A program made the translations under genes and the position numbers. Of a DNA stretch of 64,000 bases, positions 1 through 9,339 are shown piece by piece (the first letter of the stretch is position 1; each line of letters begins with the position of its first letter). The stretch covers positions 1 through 64,000 of the forward strand of contig JACRPQ010000002.1 in NCBI GenBank assembly GCA_016223135.1, given 5' to 3'. The DNA comes from Chloroflexota bacterium. Lineage in GTDB: Bacteria; Chloroflexota; Anaerolineae; Anaerolineales; Villigracilaceae. The notes below the pieces were generated by a model. That model did not search any database. It worked only from the letters and a program-made list of their open reading frames with translations, and had not been told where the DNA came from.

Positions 1-108
1 AGCCGCCAGCGCCGGCACAGCGCCTGACGGAAAGAGAGAGGCGGCAATGATTTGACTGAAGACCAGCAAGGCAAACGCCTTCTTCAAGAAAATAACATGC
101 TTGTTCAT
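1..108 (-). CDS. Exported protein, N-terminal signal peptide only (cut by window edge)
   Basis: An ATG at 108 opens a 36-codon minus-strand frame that runs off the left edge. The product begins MNKHVIFLKKAF, followed by a hydrophobic core and an Ala-rich end (VPALAA), which is a classical Sec signal peptide; the protein is therefore exported. An in-frame ATG also exists at 117, but AGGA sits 8 nt upstream of the 108 ATG, so I prefer 108. The gene downstream (720-3944) also starts with a signal peptide, so this may be another secreted surface protein. Nothing beyond the signal peptide is visible and I assign no function. Confidence 0.6.
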   Translation of the reverse strand, partial: MNKHVIFLKKAFALLVFSQIIAASLFPSGAVPALAA

Positions 109-117
109 TTCTACCAT

Positions 118-667
118 CCTGCATACGAAAATGTTGCGCTAGTCTACTTGACCGTCCTGCCGCCTTGTAATTTTCACAGACAGGTCAATGTGTAAATTTA
201 CAACAACAGAGCGCGCAATTTTCCGCTATTACACGATGCTTCAATTTATGTTACACGGTAATAAAAATCTAGCCACCTGACACTTTGCTCAAAAAGCACT
301 CCGTTAGTCGAGTAGGCGGTGTTCTTCCGCCATATCAAGACCAACGTACCGAGAAACTACCCGCAAATGTGATCCCAATATGCCCAAAAAAGAGCGATTG
401 GAACTACTCGACCACCAAAATCTTGAAACTGTCAGGTAACTAGATGAAAATCTTTTGCACTTGGTAAGAAATTATCGCAAATCGAATTGATCGCGCTGCT
501 CTCTTGAAACACTCTCTTATTTGTATAATAATGAAACAACTGGATGATTCAAGTGATTTTTGTCATATCGAATCACCAATCGTTTACCGAGCAATCATGC
601 GTGTCTCCCCCGTCTGTATACATGCTCTTCCGGATAAAATTTTGGGAAAGCTCATAAATCCAGAATA
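118..667. other. Non-coding AT-rich intergenic region
   Basis: I see no supportable gene here. The stretch is clearly more AT-rich than the genes around it. It holds two short motifs that recur in inverted orientation on the other side of the 720-3944 gene: AGCCACCTGACA at 271-282 (11 of 12 against the reverse complement of 4319-4330) and TTGAAACTGTCAGGT at 423-437 (exact reverse complement at 4110-4124). It should contain the promoter of the leftmost gene, but I cannot pick one with confidence. Confidence 0.5.
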
Positions 668-703
668 AAAAATCTGCGGACAGTTGCCTGCCCGCAGATT
701 TTT
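668..703 (-). terminator. Rho-independent terminator after the beta-helix protein gene
   Basis: AAAAATCTGCGG (668-679) pairs perfectly with CCGCAGATTTTT (692-703) around a 12-nt loop. Read on the minus strand, the stem ends in a T run. It lies 17 nt past the stop codon of the 720-3944 gene. The symmetric A/T tails would let it work in both directions. Confidence 0.85.
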
Positions 704-719
704 CTGAAAGAAAGATGCA

Positions 720-3700
720 TCACTGGTTCAAGGTAAAAAACATGAACTCTGTCCATGTACCATAGCCGTAAGCGCCATAATCCAGGATACGCCATTTATA
801 GTTCCCATTTGCCAGACCGGCAGTTTCCGGCGGAGAAACGAAACAGGACGTGCCGCTCGAGCAATTCGTCTGGGATGATGTGTACCATTTTCGGAAGACC
901 TGAACGCTTCCATCTGCTGTGTACACCTCCAAAAGATACCACGTGGCATTAGGCAAGCCGCTCCAACTGAAGGTATTATTCCAACTCACAAGCGCACCAT
1001 TCGGAGCAACTAAAACGGGAGTTGCCTTGAAGTTGGCAGTGACCGATTTATTGGCGTTCATGGTCACCGAAACGGGATTGGTTGACCCGCTGGCATCGCC
1101 ACTCCAGTTACTAAAAATAAAGCCCGCATTTGGCGCCGCCGTCAATTGGATAACCGATCCGGCTGTATAACCGCCGGGACAGGTCTGAGCGGGAACCGTC
1201 ACATTTCCTCCGCCCGGGTTGATATAGGTGGTCAATGTATAACAGGCTATGCCGTTTAAAGTGAAATTCTTGAATGCCGAATTAATTCCGTAGCCGTAAG
1301 CGCCATAATCCAAGACACGCCACTTGTAATCTCCATTGGGAAGACTTATATTCGTCGGTGTAACAGAACAGGCTGTGCCGCCAGCGCAGTTTGTTTGTGC
1401 GCTGGTATACCACTTGCGAAAGACCTGTACGCCAGTCGATGTTTGCACTTCGAGCAGGTACCAAGTGGCGTCGCTTACTCCCGTCCAACTGAATGAATAA
1501 CTCCAATTGTTCAATATACCGGAAGGCGACAAAGGGGTATTTCCGCGCATATTGGCGGTAACTGTTTTACTGCCATCCATCACAATCGCCACTGGGTTGG
1601 TCGTACCGCTGACATCACCGCTCCAGTTGGAAAATGCGTATCCTGTGCCGGGCGTGGCGGTCAGCTGTACTACCGAACCGGCGGTATACCCTCCGCTACA
1701 GGTTTGCGCTGGAACATTTACAGAACCACTGCCGGACGGGTTGAGATTGACAGTTAGCGTGTAACAAGCCGTGCTTAAGGTGAAATTTTTGAAAAGGGTA
1801 AAGATACCGTAACCATAAGCGCCATAATCCAAAACACGCCATTGATAATTTCCATTTCCAAGGCTCAAATCGGAAGCAGAGGGCGTCAGGGAGCAGGCAG
1901 TGCCGCTTGGACATCCCGTTTGGGCACTGGTGTACCACTTGCGGAGAAGTTGTGTGCCTGTGGATGTATACACCTCAAGCAGATACCAGGTCGCGCCATT
2001 CACGCCCGTCCAACTGAACGCTCCATTCCAAGCGCTCAAAGCGCCATCTGGAGAGTTTAGCGCCGAGATATTGCCCACCACATAAGTCAGCGCAATGTTT
2101 TCAATTGCCGGAGTTGCCTGGTTATTCGTTGTGGACAACATAGCACGATATTGAAGGTAACGGCTGCCAGGATTTGTGAAATTTCCGTTTACAGCCTGCC
2201 AGTTGGTCCAGGTATTATCCGGGATTGGGCTGTTTCCCGTGCGGGCAGCAAAGGCAACGGTAGTACCTGCAGGGGTAGCGCCGCTCCAGGAAAGACTTAC
2301 CCAATCCATGGGAGTGCCCACATCGAACACCCGCGACTCGAATGTGCACGTCGTCGAAGACGGGATGTTCAGCCGCACCGCCCCGTCTCCAATCAAATTG
2401 TCCACCACACAACTCCCAACCGTTCCGGCAGTGAAGTCCACCGCCGCATTATCAATGTGTGCGCCCGTTTCAAACGCCCCCATATCGCACCCTGACCACT
2501 GTGGGCGCGCCACACCGCGCTGATCGGTGGATGCACAGGTGGAATTGTTCCCCGCATCAATGGCGGGACTTCCCATTCCCAATGCCATGCTCTGCGTGAA
2601 TCCGCCGTTGTTGGTAAGTGTGCCGAGAAGCGGATTGGCATTCAACACATTGGTACACGCTGCACCGGCTGGACAACCGCCCTGCACAATGCTGTCATGG
2701 ATGGTGATGCTACCGGTTCCATCGCTGGTAATCCCGGTAGAGTTGTTTCCCCAAAAGATGGCATTGCGAATCACTGGATTGCTGACAGTGGAACCTGCCG
2801 GATCTTTGGCAACCCGTATGGCGCCGCCATCCACACCGTTGGCGCTGCTGGTGTTCCCGCTGAAGGTGACATGATTCAATGTGGGACTGCTGGCAATCAC
2901 CATCATCCCCCCGCCTCCTTTCGGGTCGGCGAGGTTGTTATTCGAGGTGTTGTTGTAAAACGTCACGTTTGTCAGCACGGCGGAACTAAACTCCAGCAGC
3001 AAGCCGCCCCCGCGCCGGTTGGCGACATTGCCGCTAAATGTGACATTGGTAAGAGAACCGCTGCTGGTGCCGAGGAACATCCCGCCGCCGCCCGTCGCTG
3101 TATTATTGATAAAAGATACATTTGTAAGCACCGGGTTGATATATGGATCGGTTGCCTGCAGGTTTTGAAAATTCGCCCCGCCCCCGCCGGTCGCCAGAGC
3201 CTGATTACCTTCAAAAACAACATTGGTCAAAATCGGACTGCTGCGCTGGCTGAACAAACCGCCCCCGCGCCCCGAATAGTTATTCAAGAATTTCACATTC
3301 GAAATCGTGGGAGTAATCAGAGGCAGCCCGTCGGTATCATCAATATATATCCCGCCTCCGCCGCTGCCCACCGTGCTGCCGGCGCGATTGTCTGTAATGA
3401 TGAGGTTATTCAAAGTTGGACTGCTGTTTGTAATATACACACCAGCGCCATAGGGATTCCCATCCGCATCTGCCACATAACCGCGCGTAATCGTAAAACC
3501 ATCCAACAGAGTAGATAAACCCGCATTATCAATCGTCACAACGTGAAACGAATTATCCGTCAGCAGGTTTTGATCCCCAATTTCGCCGCTCAAAATCGTG
3601 TTGGCAGGATTGGGGTTGCGCTGGCTTCGTGCCGTCTCTGTGCCAAGAAAACCGCCATAAACTGCCACACCATCCCTGATGACAAACGACGCGGAGCGAT

Positions 3701-3944
3701 CTGTGCCGGTCGTCGGCTTGTAAGTCCCCTGCTGCACCCAAACCTCATCGCCGCCGCCGGCAACAAAGAGCGCCCGCTGCAAGGTACAGGCATTTGCCCA
3801 ACTGTCACACGGACCCGTCTCCAACCCACCGGAAGCCGTCACATACCGAATCGCAGCCGCAGAGGCGCCCTGAGGATAGGCAAATTGACCAAAAAGAACT
3901 CCCAAAAGGGCTAAAGCAGAAATCAACTTTCGACCTGGCACCAT
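720..3944 (-). CDS. Secreted right-handed beta-helix protein with InlB-type repeats and three WYLLEV/DYGAYGYG modules
   Basis: A 1074-residue exported protein. The start is the ATG at 3944, preceded by a strong GAGGTGA Shine-Dalgarno; the GTG nine bases earlier is part of that site. Residues 1-30 are a signal peptide. About 35-490 is a parallel beta-helix built on repeated 'LTNVTFSGN' and 'GGGG' rungs, ending in the DQRGVARP...CDMGAFE signature of choice-of-anchor-Q proteins. About 490-635 is a beta-rich linker domain. Then three copies (about 635-730, 805-900, 980-1074) of a Trp-rich module sharing ATWYLLEV, KWYTS, a Cys pair and DYGAYGYG alternate with two divergent InlB B-repeats (GGYTAGSV...FSNWSGD). 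There is no LPXTG or PEP-CTERM tail, so anchoring is unclear. Probably a cell-surface adhesin or glycan-binding protein; the ligand is unknown. A terminator follows the stop codon. Confidence 0.85.
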   Translation of the reverse strand: MVPGRKLISALALLGVLFGQFAYPQGASAAAIRYVTASGGLETGPCDSWANACTLQRALFVAGGGDEVWVQQGTYKPTTGTDRSASFVIRDGVAVYGGFLGTETARSQRNPNPANTILSGEIGDQNLLTDNSFHVVTIDNAGLSTLLDGFTITRGYVADADGNPYGAGVYITNSSPTLNNLIITDNRAGSTVGSGGGGIYIDDTDGLPLITPTISNVKFLNNYSGRGGGLFSQRSSPILTNVVFEGNQALATGGGGANFQNLQATDPYINPVLTNVSFINNTATGGGGMFLGTSSGSLTNVTFSGNVANRRGGGLLLEFSSAVLTNVTFYNNTSNNNLADPKGGGGMMVIASSPTLNHVTFSGNTSSANGVDGGAIRVAKDPAGSTVSNPVIRNAIFWGNNSTGITSDGTGSITIHDSIVQGGCPAGAACTNVLNANPLLGTLTNNGGFTQSMALGMGSPAIDAGNNSTCASTDQRGVARPQWSGCDMGAFETGAHIDNAAVDFTAGTVGSCVVDNLIGDGAVRLNIPSSTTCTFESRVFDVGTPMDWVSLSWSGATPAGTTVAFAARTGNSPIPDNTWTNWQAVNGNFTNPGSRYLQYRAMLSTTNNQATPAIENIALTYVVGNISALNSPDGALSAWNGAFSWTGVNGATWYLLEVYTSTGTQLLRKWYTSAQTGCPSGTACSLTPSASDLSLGNGNYQWRVLDYGAYGYGIFTLFKNFTLSTACYTLTVNLNPSGSGSVNVPAQTCSGGYTAGSVVQLTATPGTGYAFSNWSGDVSGTTNPVAIVMDGSKTVTANMRGNTPLSPSGILNNWSYSFSWTGVSDATWYLLEVQTSTGVQVFRKWYTSAQTNCAGGTACSVTPTNISLPNGDYKWRVLDYGAYGYGINSAFKNFTLNGIACYTLTTYINPGGGNVTVPAQTCPGGYTAGSVIQLTAAPNAGFIFSNWSGDASGSTNPVSVTMNANKSVTANFKATPVLVAPNGALVSWNNTFSWSGLPNATWYLLEVYTADGSVQVFRKWYTSSQTNCSSGTSCFVSPPETAGLANGNYKWRILDYGAYGYGTWTEFMFFTLNQ

Positions 3945-3966
3945 GTTTATCACCTCATAAAGTTGC

Positions 3967-4081
3967 TAAAAGCTCACCTTACGCAGTTTATTCGTAACGC
4001 AACACATCGTCCCCGAAGGGGGTTCATGTCGTCTGAAAACGCGAGATAAATCTCGCGCCACCGCGTAAGGTGAGTTAAAAG
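3967..4081. repeat. MITE-like family A, copy 1, with 6-bp target duplication
   Basis: The element at 3973-4075 has perfect 12-bp terminal inverted repeats, CTCACCTTACGC (3973-3984) and GCGTAAGGTGAG (4063-4074). It encloses the palindrome CGCGAGATAAATCTCGCG (4040-4057) and a CCCC-GAA-GGGG hairpin. TAAAAG flanks it on both sides (3967-3972 and 4076-4081), which looks like a target-site duplication. It lies just upstream of the start of the 720-3944 gene and contains no ORF. Confidence 0.7.
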
Positions 4082-4127
4082 AAAAGACAAGCCTATCCTT
4101 GCACTAGCGACCTGACAGTTTCAAATG

Positions 4128-4310
4128 GGACGCTGAAAAACGCAGATAAACGCAGAAAAAACAACTTAATCGCTCACCTTACGCAATTTCTTCGTAGGGC
4201 GACACATCGTCCCCGAAGGGGGTTCATGTCGCCCAAAAACGCGAGATAAATCTCGCGCTACCGCGTAACATGAGTTAATCAGCGTAAAGCAGCGTTCATC
4301 TGCGTCCTAA
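4128..4310. repeat. Family C palindrome interrupted by family A copy 2
   Basis: The outer arms GGGACGCTGAAAAACGCAGA and CAGCGTTCATCTGCGTCC form an imperfect inverted repeat; the same arms recur at 9369-9466. Inside lies family A copy 2 (4173-4275). Its left end CTCACCTTACGC (4173-4184) and right end GCGTAACATGAG (4263-4274) match at 10 of 12 positions when paired. TTAATC occurs at 4166-4171 and 4275-4280 as a probable target duplication. Copies 1 and 2 share the same 102-bp layout, including the CCCCGAAGGGG hairpin. Confidence 0.65.
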
Positions 4311-4415
4311 AACAAAATTGTCGGGTGGCTAATCCTTGCATAATTGTAAGCAAGACGGCTTATCTTAGCGGGAAGTTACAGCCCAACCTAAAACACCCCA
4401 CACATACACACGCAA

Positions 4416-5642
4416 TCAATGAAGAACTTTTGCCTGGCGGCAAGCCTCCACATAATGCTCCACCATCCGCTCCGTGATGGACCTCCAACTGTGGCGCTTT
4501 CGCACATACTCCGCTCCCGCCGCCCCCACCGCCTCTCGCCGCCCCCTATCCTCCAGCAGAGCCAGCGCCGCGTTGGCAAACGCTTCCGCCCCATCCGCCG
4601 CCAGCAGTTCTCTGCCGGGCGTCACATCCAGCGCAGAGAGCGTGCGCGAAGTCGTCACTACCGGCGTCCCGCAAGCCATCGCCTCCAAAATCTTATTTTG
4701 GATGCCCGCCCCATACACCAACGGGACGACCGCGACCGCTGCCTGCCACAAATACGGGCGGATGTCTGCCACCGTTCCCGTCACCGTGATTCGGGAATCC
4801 GCTCCCAGCGCGCGGACCTCCGGAGTCGGATCCTTGCCCACGATCACCAAACGAACCTCGGACCGTTCCCGCCAGACCCTCGGCATAATCTCCGCGACAA
4901 GATACTTCACCATCGAGACGTTCGCGTGATAACTCATCTTGCCGCTGAAGACCAGCGTATCCGCATCTCTCTGAACCTCGGGATTGGGGCGGAAGAAATC
5001 CAAATCCACCCCGTTTGGCAGCACAGAGACAGGCGAAGGCTGGCTGCCGGCAGGCGCCAGTTCGAGCAGGGCTTTGCGGTCTGTTTCCGAAGTGACCAGC
5101 ACATGGTCGAATTCACCGATGAGCCGACCCTCCATGCGGCGCGTCCTGCCCAATTCAAAGCGCGTGACGAACCTGCCAAAAGCCCCGCCTGTTCCATGCT
5201 TTGCCGCCTGCTCGAAGAGGTAACTGATGCAGTCCACGCTGTCCCACACCACAGGTACATGCGGCAGTTTCGACTTGACGTATTGACCGTAGCGCGAACC
5301 GCGCAAATGCTCCACGTGCAGCAGGTCAAAGGCGCCGGCAACGCTCAACTGCTTTACCAGTTCTTCCGCCAGGCGAGGATTCCAACTGTACACCGTCTGA
5401 AGCGGGCGGCGCGAGGGAACCGTCATCAGGCTGTTCCACAACGAACGCCAGAGCGGCTGTTCATCATAGACCACACGCACCCCTCGGGAGCGCAGGGCTT
5501 CCGCATCTTTTTGATCCTGCGCTCCCGAACCGAGCGTAAAAACGGTCACATCATGCCCCAATGCCGCCAACTGGAGAATCAGGTTGTAGGGGCGCGTTCG
5601 TATCAGGTTGGGGACATAGGGGACAACGTAGGCGATTTTCAT
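4416..5642 (-). CDS. GT4-family glycosyltransferase (GT-B fold)
   Basis: A 408-residue cytoplasmic GT-B glycosyltransferase expected to move a sugar from a nucleotide donor onto a lipid-linked or growing glycan. The N-terminal half starts MKIAYVVPYVPN, like the PEP-CTERM/EpsH-associated 'stp1' type. The C-terminal Rossmann half holds LPNGVDLDFF (about 208-217) and the donor-binding segment NKILEAMACGTPVV (about 316-329), including the conserved Glu. Length is normal. It is last in the amino-sugar operon, 13 nt after the DegT gene, so it may use the sugar that operon makes. Donor and acceptor cannot be read from sequence. Related GT4s lie at 32019 and 36630. Confidence 0.9.
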   Translation of the reverse strand: MKIAYVVPYVPNLIRTRPYNLILQLAALGHDVTVFTLGSGAQDQKDAEALRSRGVRVVYDEQPLWRSLWNSLMTVPSRRPLQTVYSWNPRLAEELVKQLSVAGAFDLLHVEHLRGSRYGQYVKSKLPHVPVVWDSVDCISYLFEQAAKHGTGGAFGRFVTRFELGRTRRMEGRLIGEFDHVLVTSETDRKALLELAPAGSQPSPVSVLPNGVDLDFFRPNPEVQRDADTLVFSGKMSYHANVSMVKYLVAEIMPRVWRERSEVRLVIVGKDPTPEVRALGADSRITVTGTVADIRPYLWQAAVAVVPLVYGAGIQNKILEAMACGTPVVTTSRTLSALDVTPGRELLAADGAEAFANAALALLEDRGRREAVGAAGAEYVRKRHSWRSITERMVEHYVEACRQAKVLH

Positions 5643-5655
5643 GCGGCGTTTTGCA

Positions 5656-6732
5656 TCAAGCCATGAATTCGTTCACAGCCGAAACAATGACTTCCAAGTC
5701 GGAGGGTGTGAGCCCGGCGTGTACCGGCAGGGAGAGGACCTCCGTCGCGGCTTTTTCGGTTTCGGGCAGAGTCTGGTTATAGCCCAGTTCCTTCACATAA
5801 AAATTCTGCTTGTGGATGGGAACAGGATAATACACCTCGGAGCCGACGCCCTTTTCCTGCAAGTGCGCCCGCAGCGCGTCGCGCTTCCCATCCGGGACGC
5901 GGATGGTGTACTGATGAAAGACGTGGGCATATCCCTCCGGCACATGCGGTGTTACAACGCCCTTCAGGTTTTCGCTCAGGAATTTGGCGTTTGCCCGGCG
6001 TTTGGCGTTGAACTGTTCCAGTTTTTGCAATTGCGCCAAACCGATGGCGGCATGGATGTCGGTCATGCGGAAGTTAAAGCCGAGTTCGTCGTGATAGTAG
6101 CGCACGCGCATCCCATGCTGGCGAAGAACACGGCACTTTTCATCAATCGCTGCGTCGTTCGTGGTAATCATCCCTCCTTCGCCGGAGGTGATGTTCTTGG
6201 TGGGATAGAGCGAGAAGGTGCCGGTGCCGAACGAACCAACCTTCCTCCCTTTATACTCCGCGCCGTGACTCTGACAGGCATCCTCGATGACCGCCAGTCC
6301 ATGCTTTTCGGCGAGATTCATGATCGGGTCCATGTCGCAGGCTAACCCGTAGAGATGAACCGGAAGAATGGCTTTCGTGCGGGGCGTGATGGCGGCTTCG
6401 ATCTGGTTCACGTCCAGGTTGAAGGTGCGGGGGTCAATATCCACAAAGACCGGGCGGGCGCCGGCATAGAGAACGCTGTTGGCGGAGGCGATGAAGGTGA
6501 ACGCCGAGGTGATGACCTCGTCGCCTTCGCCGATGTCGTGCGCCAGCATGGCGACGTGCAGCGCGGTGGTGCCGGAGGAGGTGGCGACGGCGTGTTTGAC
6601 GCCGCACATTTGAGCAAAGCCCTCTTCAAACGCTTTGACGCGCGGACCCTGGGCAATGATGCCGGAATCCAGAACTTCCAAAACGGCTTGTTTTTCTTCT
6701 GCCCCCATTTGGGGTTTTGCCATGTGTATCAT
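5656..6732 (-). CDS. DegT/DnrJ/EryC1/StrS PLP-dependent sugar aminotransferase
   Basis: A 358-residue aminotransferase that converts a keto-sugar nucleotide to an amino sugar, usually with glutamate as donor. The PLP-binding Lys is in SLYPTKN (about Lys179), followed by the family's [12 protein letters not shown] (about 151-158) supplies the PLP-contacting Asp. I chose the ATG at 6732, which overlaps the upstream stop as ATGA and has GGGAG 8 nt upstream, over the longer frame reaching 6789. With the neighbouring dehydrogenase and acyltransferase it fits the WlbC/WbpE, GnnB or MMP0353 role of making a 3-amino sugar from a 3-keto-UDP-GlcNAc(A). That assignment rests on context; DegT enzymes for 4-amino sugars look similar. 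Confidence 0.93.
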   Translation of the reverse strand: MIHMAKPQMGAEEKQAVLEVLDSGIIAQGPRVKAFEEGFAQMCGVKHAVATSSGTTALHVAMLAHDIGEGDEVITSAFTFIASANSVLYAGARPVFVDIDPRTFNLDVNQIEAAITPRTKAILPVHLYGLACDMDPIMNLAEKHGLAVIEDACQSHGAEYKGRKVGSFGTGTFSLYPTKNITSGEGGMITTNDAAIDEKCRVLRQHGMRVRYYHDELGFNFRMTDIHAAIGLAQLQKLEQFNAKRRANAKFLSENLKGVVTPHVPEGYAHVFHQYTIRVPDGKRDALRAHLQEKGVGSEVYYPVPIHKQNFYVKELGYNQTLPETEKAATEVLSLPVHAGLTPSDLEVIVSAVNEFMA

Positions 6733-7334
6733 TGCAGTTTCTCCCAATCTTGAATGGAAATGCCCAGCGTGCGCTTGCACTTTGGACATTGGACAGTGAC
6801 GGTCTGTTCAGTCTGCGAGCGCTTTTCGGTGATTTCGCCGCACGGACAGACAAAACCATGCAGGCGCGCCGGGTTGCCATAGACCAAGCCGTACGCCGGC
6901 ACGTCTTTTGTGACGACACTGCCGGAGCCGACCATCGCCCACTCTCCAATCGTGATGCCGCAGCGGATGGTGGAGTTGGCGCCGAGCGCCGCGCCGCGCT
7001 TGATGCGGGTTTCGCTCAGCACCCAGTCGTCGGCGGCTTTGAGCGAGCCGTCGGGGTTGACGGCGCGCGGACGCATGTCGTTGGTGAAGCAGACGTGAGG
7101 TCCGACAAAGACGCCGTCCTCGATGGTCAGCCCGTGATAGACGGAGACGTAGTTCTGGATTTTGACGTTGTTCCCGATGAGGACGCCGGCATCCACATAG
7201 ACGCCTTTGCCGATGATGCAGTTTTCGCCGATGACGGCGTTCTCGCGCACCTGGGCATGATGCCAAATGCTGGAGCCGTCGCCAATCTTTGCTTTGTCCG
7301 ACACTTCGGCGGTCGGATGTACTCTTACGCTCAT
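6729..7334 (-). CDS. Left-handed beta-helix sugar N-acetyltransferase with C-terminal zinc-ribbon tail
   Basis: 201 residues. About 1-150 is a hexapeptide-repeat (I-G-x-x-x-x) trimeric acyltransferase beginning [16 protein letters not shown], with the SIWHHAQV and FTNDMRPRA segments of the WlbB/WbpD family that N-acetylate UDP-3-amino-sugars. The last ~40 residues add CPCG...CPKCKR, four Cys spaced like a zinc ribbon; P. aeruginosa WbpD, at about 190 residues, lacks it to my recollection. AAGGAA lies 8 nt before the ATG. It is directly upstream of, and overlaps, the aminotransferase that would make its substrate. Acetyl-CoA as donor is the family norm. Confidence 0.9.
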   Translation of the reverse strand: MSVRVHPTAEVSDKAKIGDGSSIWHHAQVRENAVIGENCIIGKGVYVDAGVLIGNNVKIQNYVSVYHGLTIEDGVFVGPHVCFTNDMRPRAVNPDGSLKAADDWVLSETRIKRGAALGANSTIRCGITIGEWAMVGSGSVVTKDVPAYGLVYGNPARLHGFVCPCGEITEKRSQTEQTVTVQCPKCKRTLGISIQDWEKLQ

Positions 7335-7385
7335 AGGTTGGTTCCTTTCATAAAAAAGCAGGAGGGTTCTCCTGCATGAATTCGA

Positions 7386-8150
7386 TCAATCGGCAAACAT
7401 GGAGCGGAGGTGGAGGCGATGCAGCACCAACCGCGCCTGAAAGCCGAGATGCGACTTGATGGTTTTGAGCAGTTTTGCCTTCGAGACGCCGAACATGCGG
7501 CGATGCAACGCGGCGGGGAATTCATCCACGCGGTAGCCTTTGAGCATGGCTTTGACCATCAGTTCGGTACCGCCCAGAAAGTCGTCGGCGGCGAAGGGGA
7601 TGCGGTCTATCACTTCGCGGCGGTAAGCGCGATAGAGGGCGGTGTACGTATGCACTCTCCAATTGAGCAAGAGACGATAGAGCAGCGACGAGCCGCGGCT
7701 GAGGAAGATGCGGTAGCCCGGCACGCCCACCACCTCCCCTTTCGGGTGATAGGGCGAGGCGGTGACGATGGCAACGTCCCCTTTGAGGTGTTCGAGCATG
7801 GCAGGGATGGTGGAAAAGTGGTACGTGCCGTCGCTGTCGGTGGTGACCACGATGTCGCCGCTGACTGCTTTGAAGCCGGTGCGCATCGCCGCGCCCAGCC
7901 CGCGATTGACCTCGTGCTTCTCGAACTTGACTTCAATGGACGGATGTTTGTATGCGCCGAAGGCATGCTTCAGGGCGTTGTAGGTGCCGTCGCGGCTGCC
8001 ATCGTCCACGAAGATGACTTCAATGGCGTCAATCGCTTTGCCGTCCACGGAACTTCCCAGCAGGTTTTCAATCACCGGGAAGAATTCGTTCTTCAGTTTT
8101 CCGATGTTCTCTTCTTCATTGTAGCAAGGAACGACAACCGAAAGTTTCAT
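7386..8150 (-). CDS. GT2-family glycosyltransferase, polyprenyl-phosphate sugar synthase-like
   Basis: A 254-residue GT-A glycosyltransferase. It begins MKLSVVVPCYNEEENI and has the FVDDGSRDGT nucleotide-binding loop, TTDSDGTY as the DxD-type metal site (about 105-112), and the NRGLGAAMRTGF segment seen in dolichol/undecaprenyl-phosphate mannose or glucose synthases. There is no C-terminal membrane domain, so it should act at the inner face of the membrane as a soluble or peripheral enzyme. It overlaps the upstream dehydrogenase stop by ATGA and is therefore translationally coupled into the amino-sugar operon. It could charge the lipid carrier used by the nearby GT-C enzymes; the sugar is unknown. 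Confidence 0.9.
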   Translation of the reverse strand: MKLSVVVPCYNEEENIGKLKNEFFPVIENLLGSSVDGKAIDAIEVIFVDDGSRDGTYNALKHAFGAYKHPSIEVKFEKHEVNRGLGAAMRTGFKAVSGDIVVTTDSDGTYHFSTIPAMLEHLKGDVAIVTASPYHPKGEVVGVPGYRIFLSRGSSLLYRLLLNWRVHTYTALYRAYRREVIDRIPFAADDFLGGTELMVKAMLKGYRVDEFPAALHRRMFGVSKAKLLKTIKSHLGFQARLVLHRLHLRSMFAD

Positions 8151-9130
8151 GCTGTGTTTTGAACCCTTCTGGACTCTAAAATTTTGTCGCGCAGGAGCAG
8201 GACGAAGCGCAGGGCGTTGTATCCGTCCTCGGCGGTGACTTGCGGGGTCTTGCCCTCGGCAACGCAGGTGACAAAATCCTGCAATTCGAGGAACAGCGGT
8301 TCCATGGTCGGGACGACGATGCGCTCGATCAGACTCTCCTGGCGATATTTGTGACTGTTCTTCTGGTTGATGTAATCGCCCAGCGTGCGGCGGTGGACTT
8401 CGATGGTCTTGTGCAGCAAGTCCGCCTCGATGTACGCTTCGCGGCTGGTGACCGAAATGGAGCGAATCTTCTGCTCGGTCACGCGCGAGGCGGTGAGCGT
8501 GAGCAAAATTTCGGGCGCGTATTTCAAAATTGCCATGCCGTAATCTATGCTGTCGGTAAAGACGGCGAAGCCATGCGCATCCACCGAGAGCGGCTCGTTC
8601 TCGAACAAATCCACCACCAGACCGATGTCGTGAATCATCAGGTCGAGGACGACGTCCACATCCACGTTGCTGCCCTGGAAGGGACTCAGGCGATTGAAGT
8701 TCATCGCCAGAATATCCATGTTTTCCAGCACTTTGCGCAGTTCGATGTAGGCAGGATTATATTTCTCGATATGCCCCACCTGGACAACCGCCTTGCTCTT
8801 TGAAGCCGCTTCCTTCAACGCCTGCGCCTGCTCCAGCGTTTCGGTAAACGGTTTCTCCACCATGACATGCACGCCCGCATCCAAACAGCGCTTTACGATT
8901 TCGTAGTGATGCGGGGTGGGCGTGCAAACGCTGACGGCATCCACGTTTTCGAGCAGCGCATCCACATCCCTGAAAAACGAGACTTCGTGGCGGCGCGCCG
9001 TTTCCCTGCCCACCTCGGCGTTCGCGTCGCAAATCCCGACGAATTTTGCATGTCTCAAATTTGAATACACCCGGCAGTGGCTTTGTCCCATCCTGCCGGT
9101 GCCAATGACGCCAATCCTGACCTGGTCCAT
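8147..9130 (-). CDS. Gfo/Idh/MocA NAD-dependent sugar-nucleotide dehydrogenase
   Basis: A 327-residue oxidoreductase. The Rossmann motif is VRIGVIGTGRMGQSHCRVYS near the start; the catalytic-domain hallmark EKPFTET (about 92-98) carries the conserved Lys of the family. I start at the ATG at 9130: GGAGG is 7 nt upstream of it, while it abuts the ATG at 9136. The N terminus resembles UDP-GlcNAc 3-dehydrogenases of the GnnA/MMP0352 type more than the WlbA type. I therefore propose oxidation of the sugar C3 hydroxyl of UDP-GlcNAc (or its uronate), feeding the aminotransferase at 5656 and acetyltransferase at 6729. First gene of this operon. Confidence 0.88.
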   Translation of the reverse strand: MDQVRIGVIGTGRMGQSHCRVYSNLRHAKFVGICDANAEVGRETARRHEVSFFRDVDALLENVDAVSVCTPTPHHYEIVKRCLDAGVHVMVEKPFTETLEQAQALKEAASKSKAVVQVGHIEKYNPAYIELRKVLENMDILAMNFNRLSPFQGSNVDVDVVLDLMIHDIGLVVDLFENEPLSVDAHGFAVFTDSIDYGMAILKYAPEILLTLTASRVTEQKIRSISVTSREAYIEADLLHKTIEVHRRTLGDYINQKNSHKYRQESLIERIVVPTMEPLFLELQDFVTCVAEGKTPQVTAEDGYNALRFVLLLRDKILESRRVQNTA

Positions 9131-9339
9131 AATCATTCCTCCGTTTGATTGCTTCCAGTGGATACGTTAGCGAACGCATCCTGCGCGAAAGATTTTTCGA
9201 TTCGCCTTCCATCGTAGCGCGGGATTGTTCCCGTCACAAGTGGATAAAATCATATTGATTGGTAATTATTCAGCAGGCGCTACGTTGATTCGTTTTTAAC
9301 CACCGATAAACACAGATAAAAAGGATTTGGGAACGTTTT

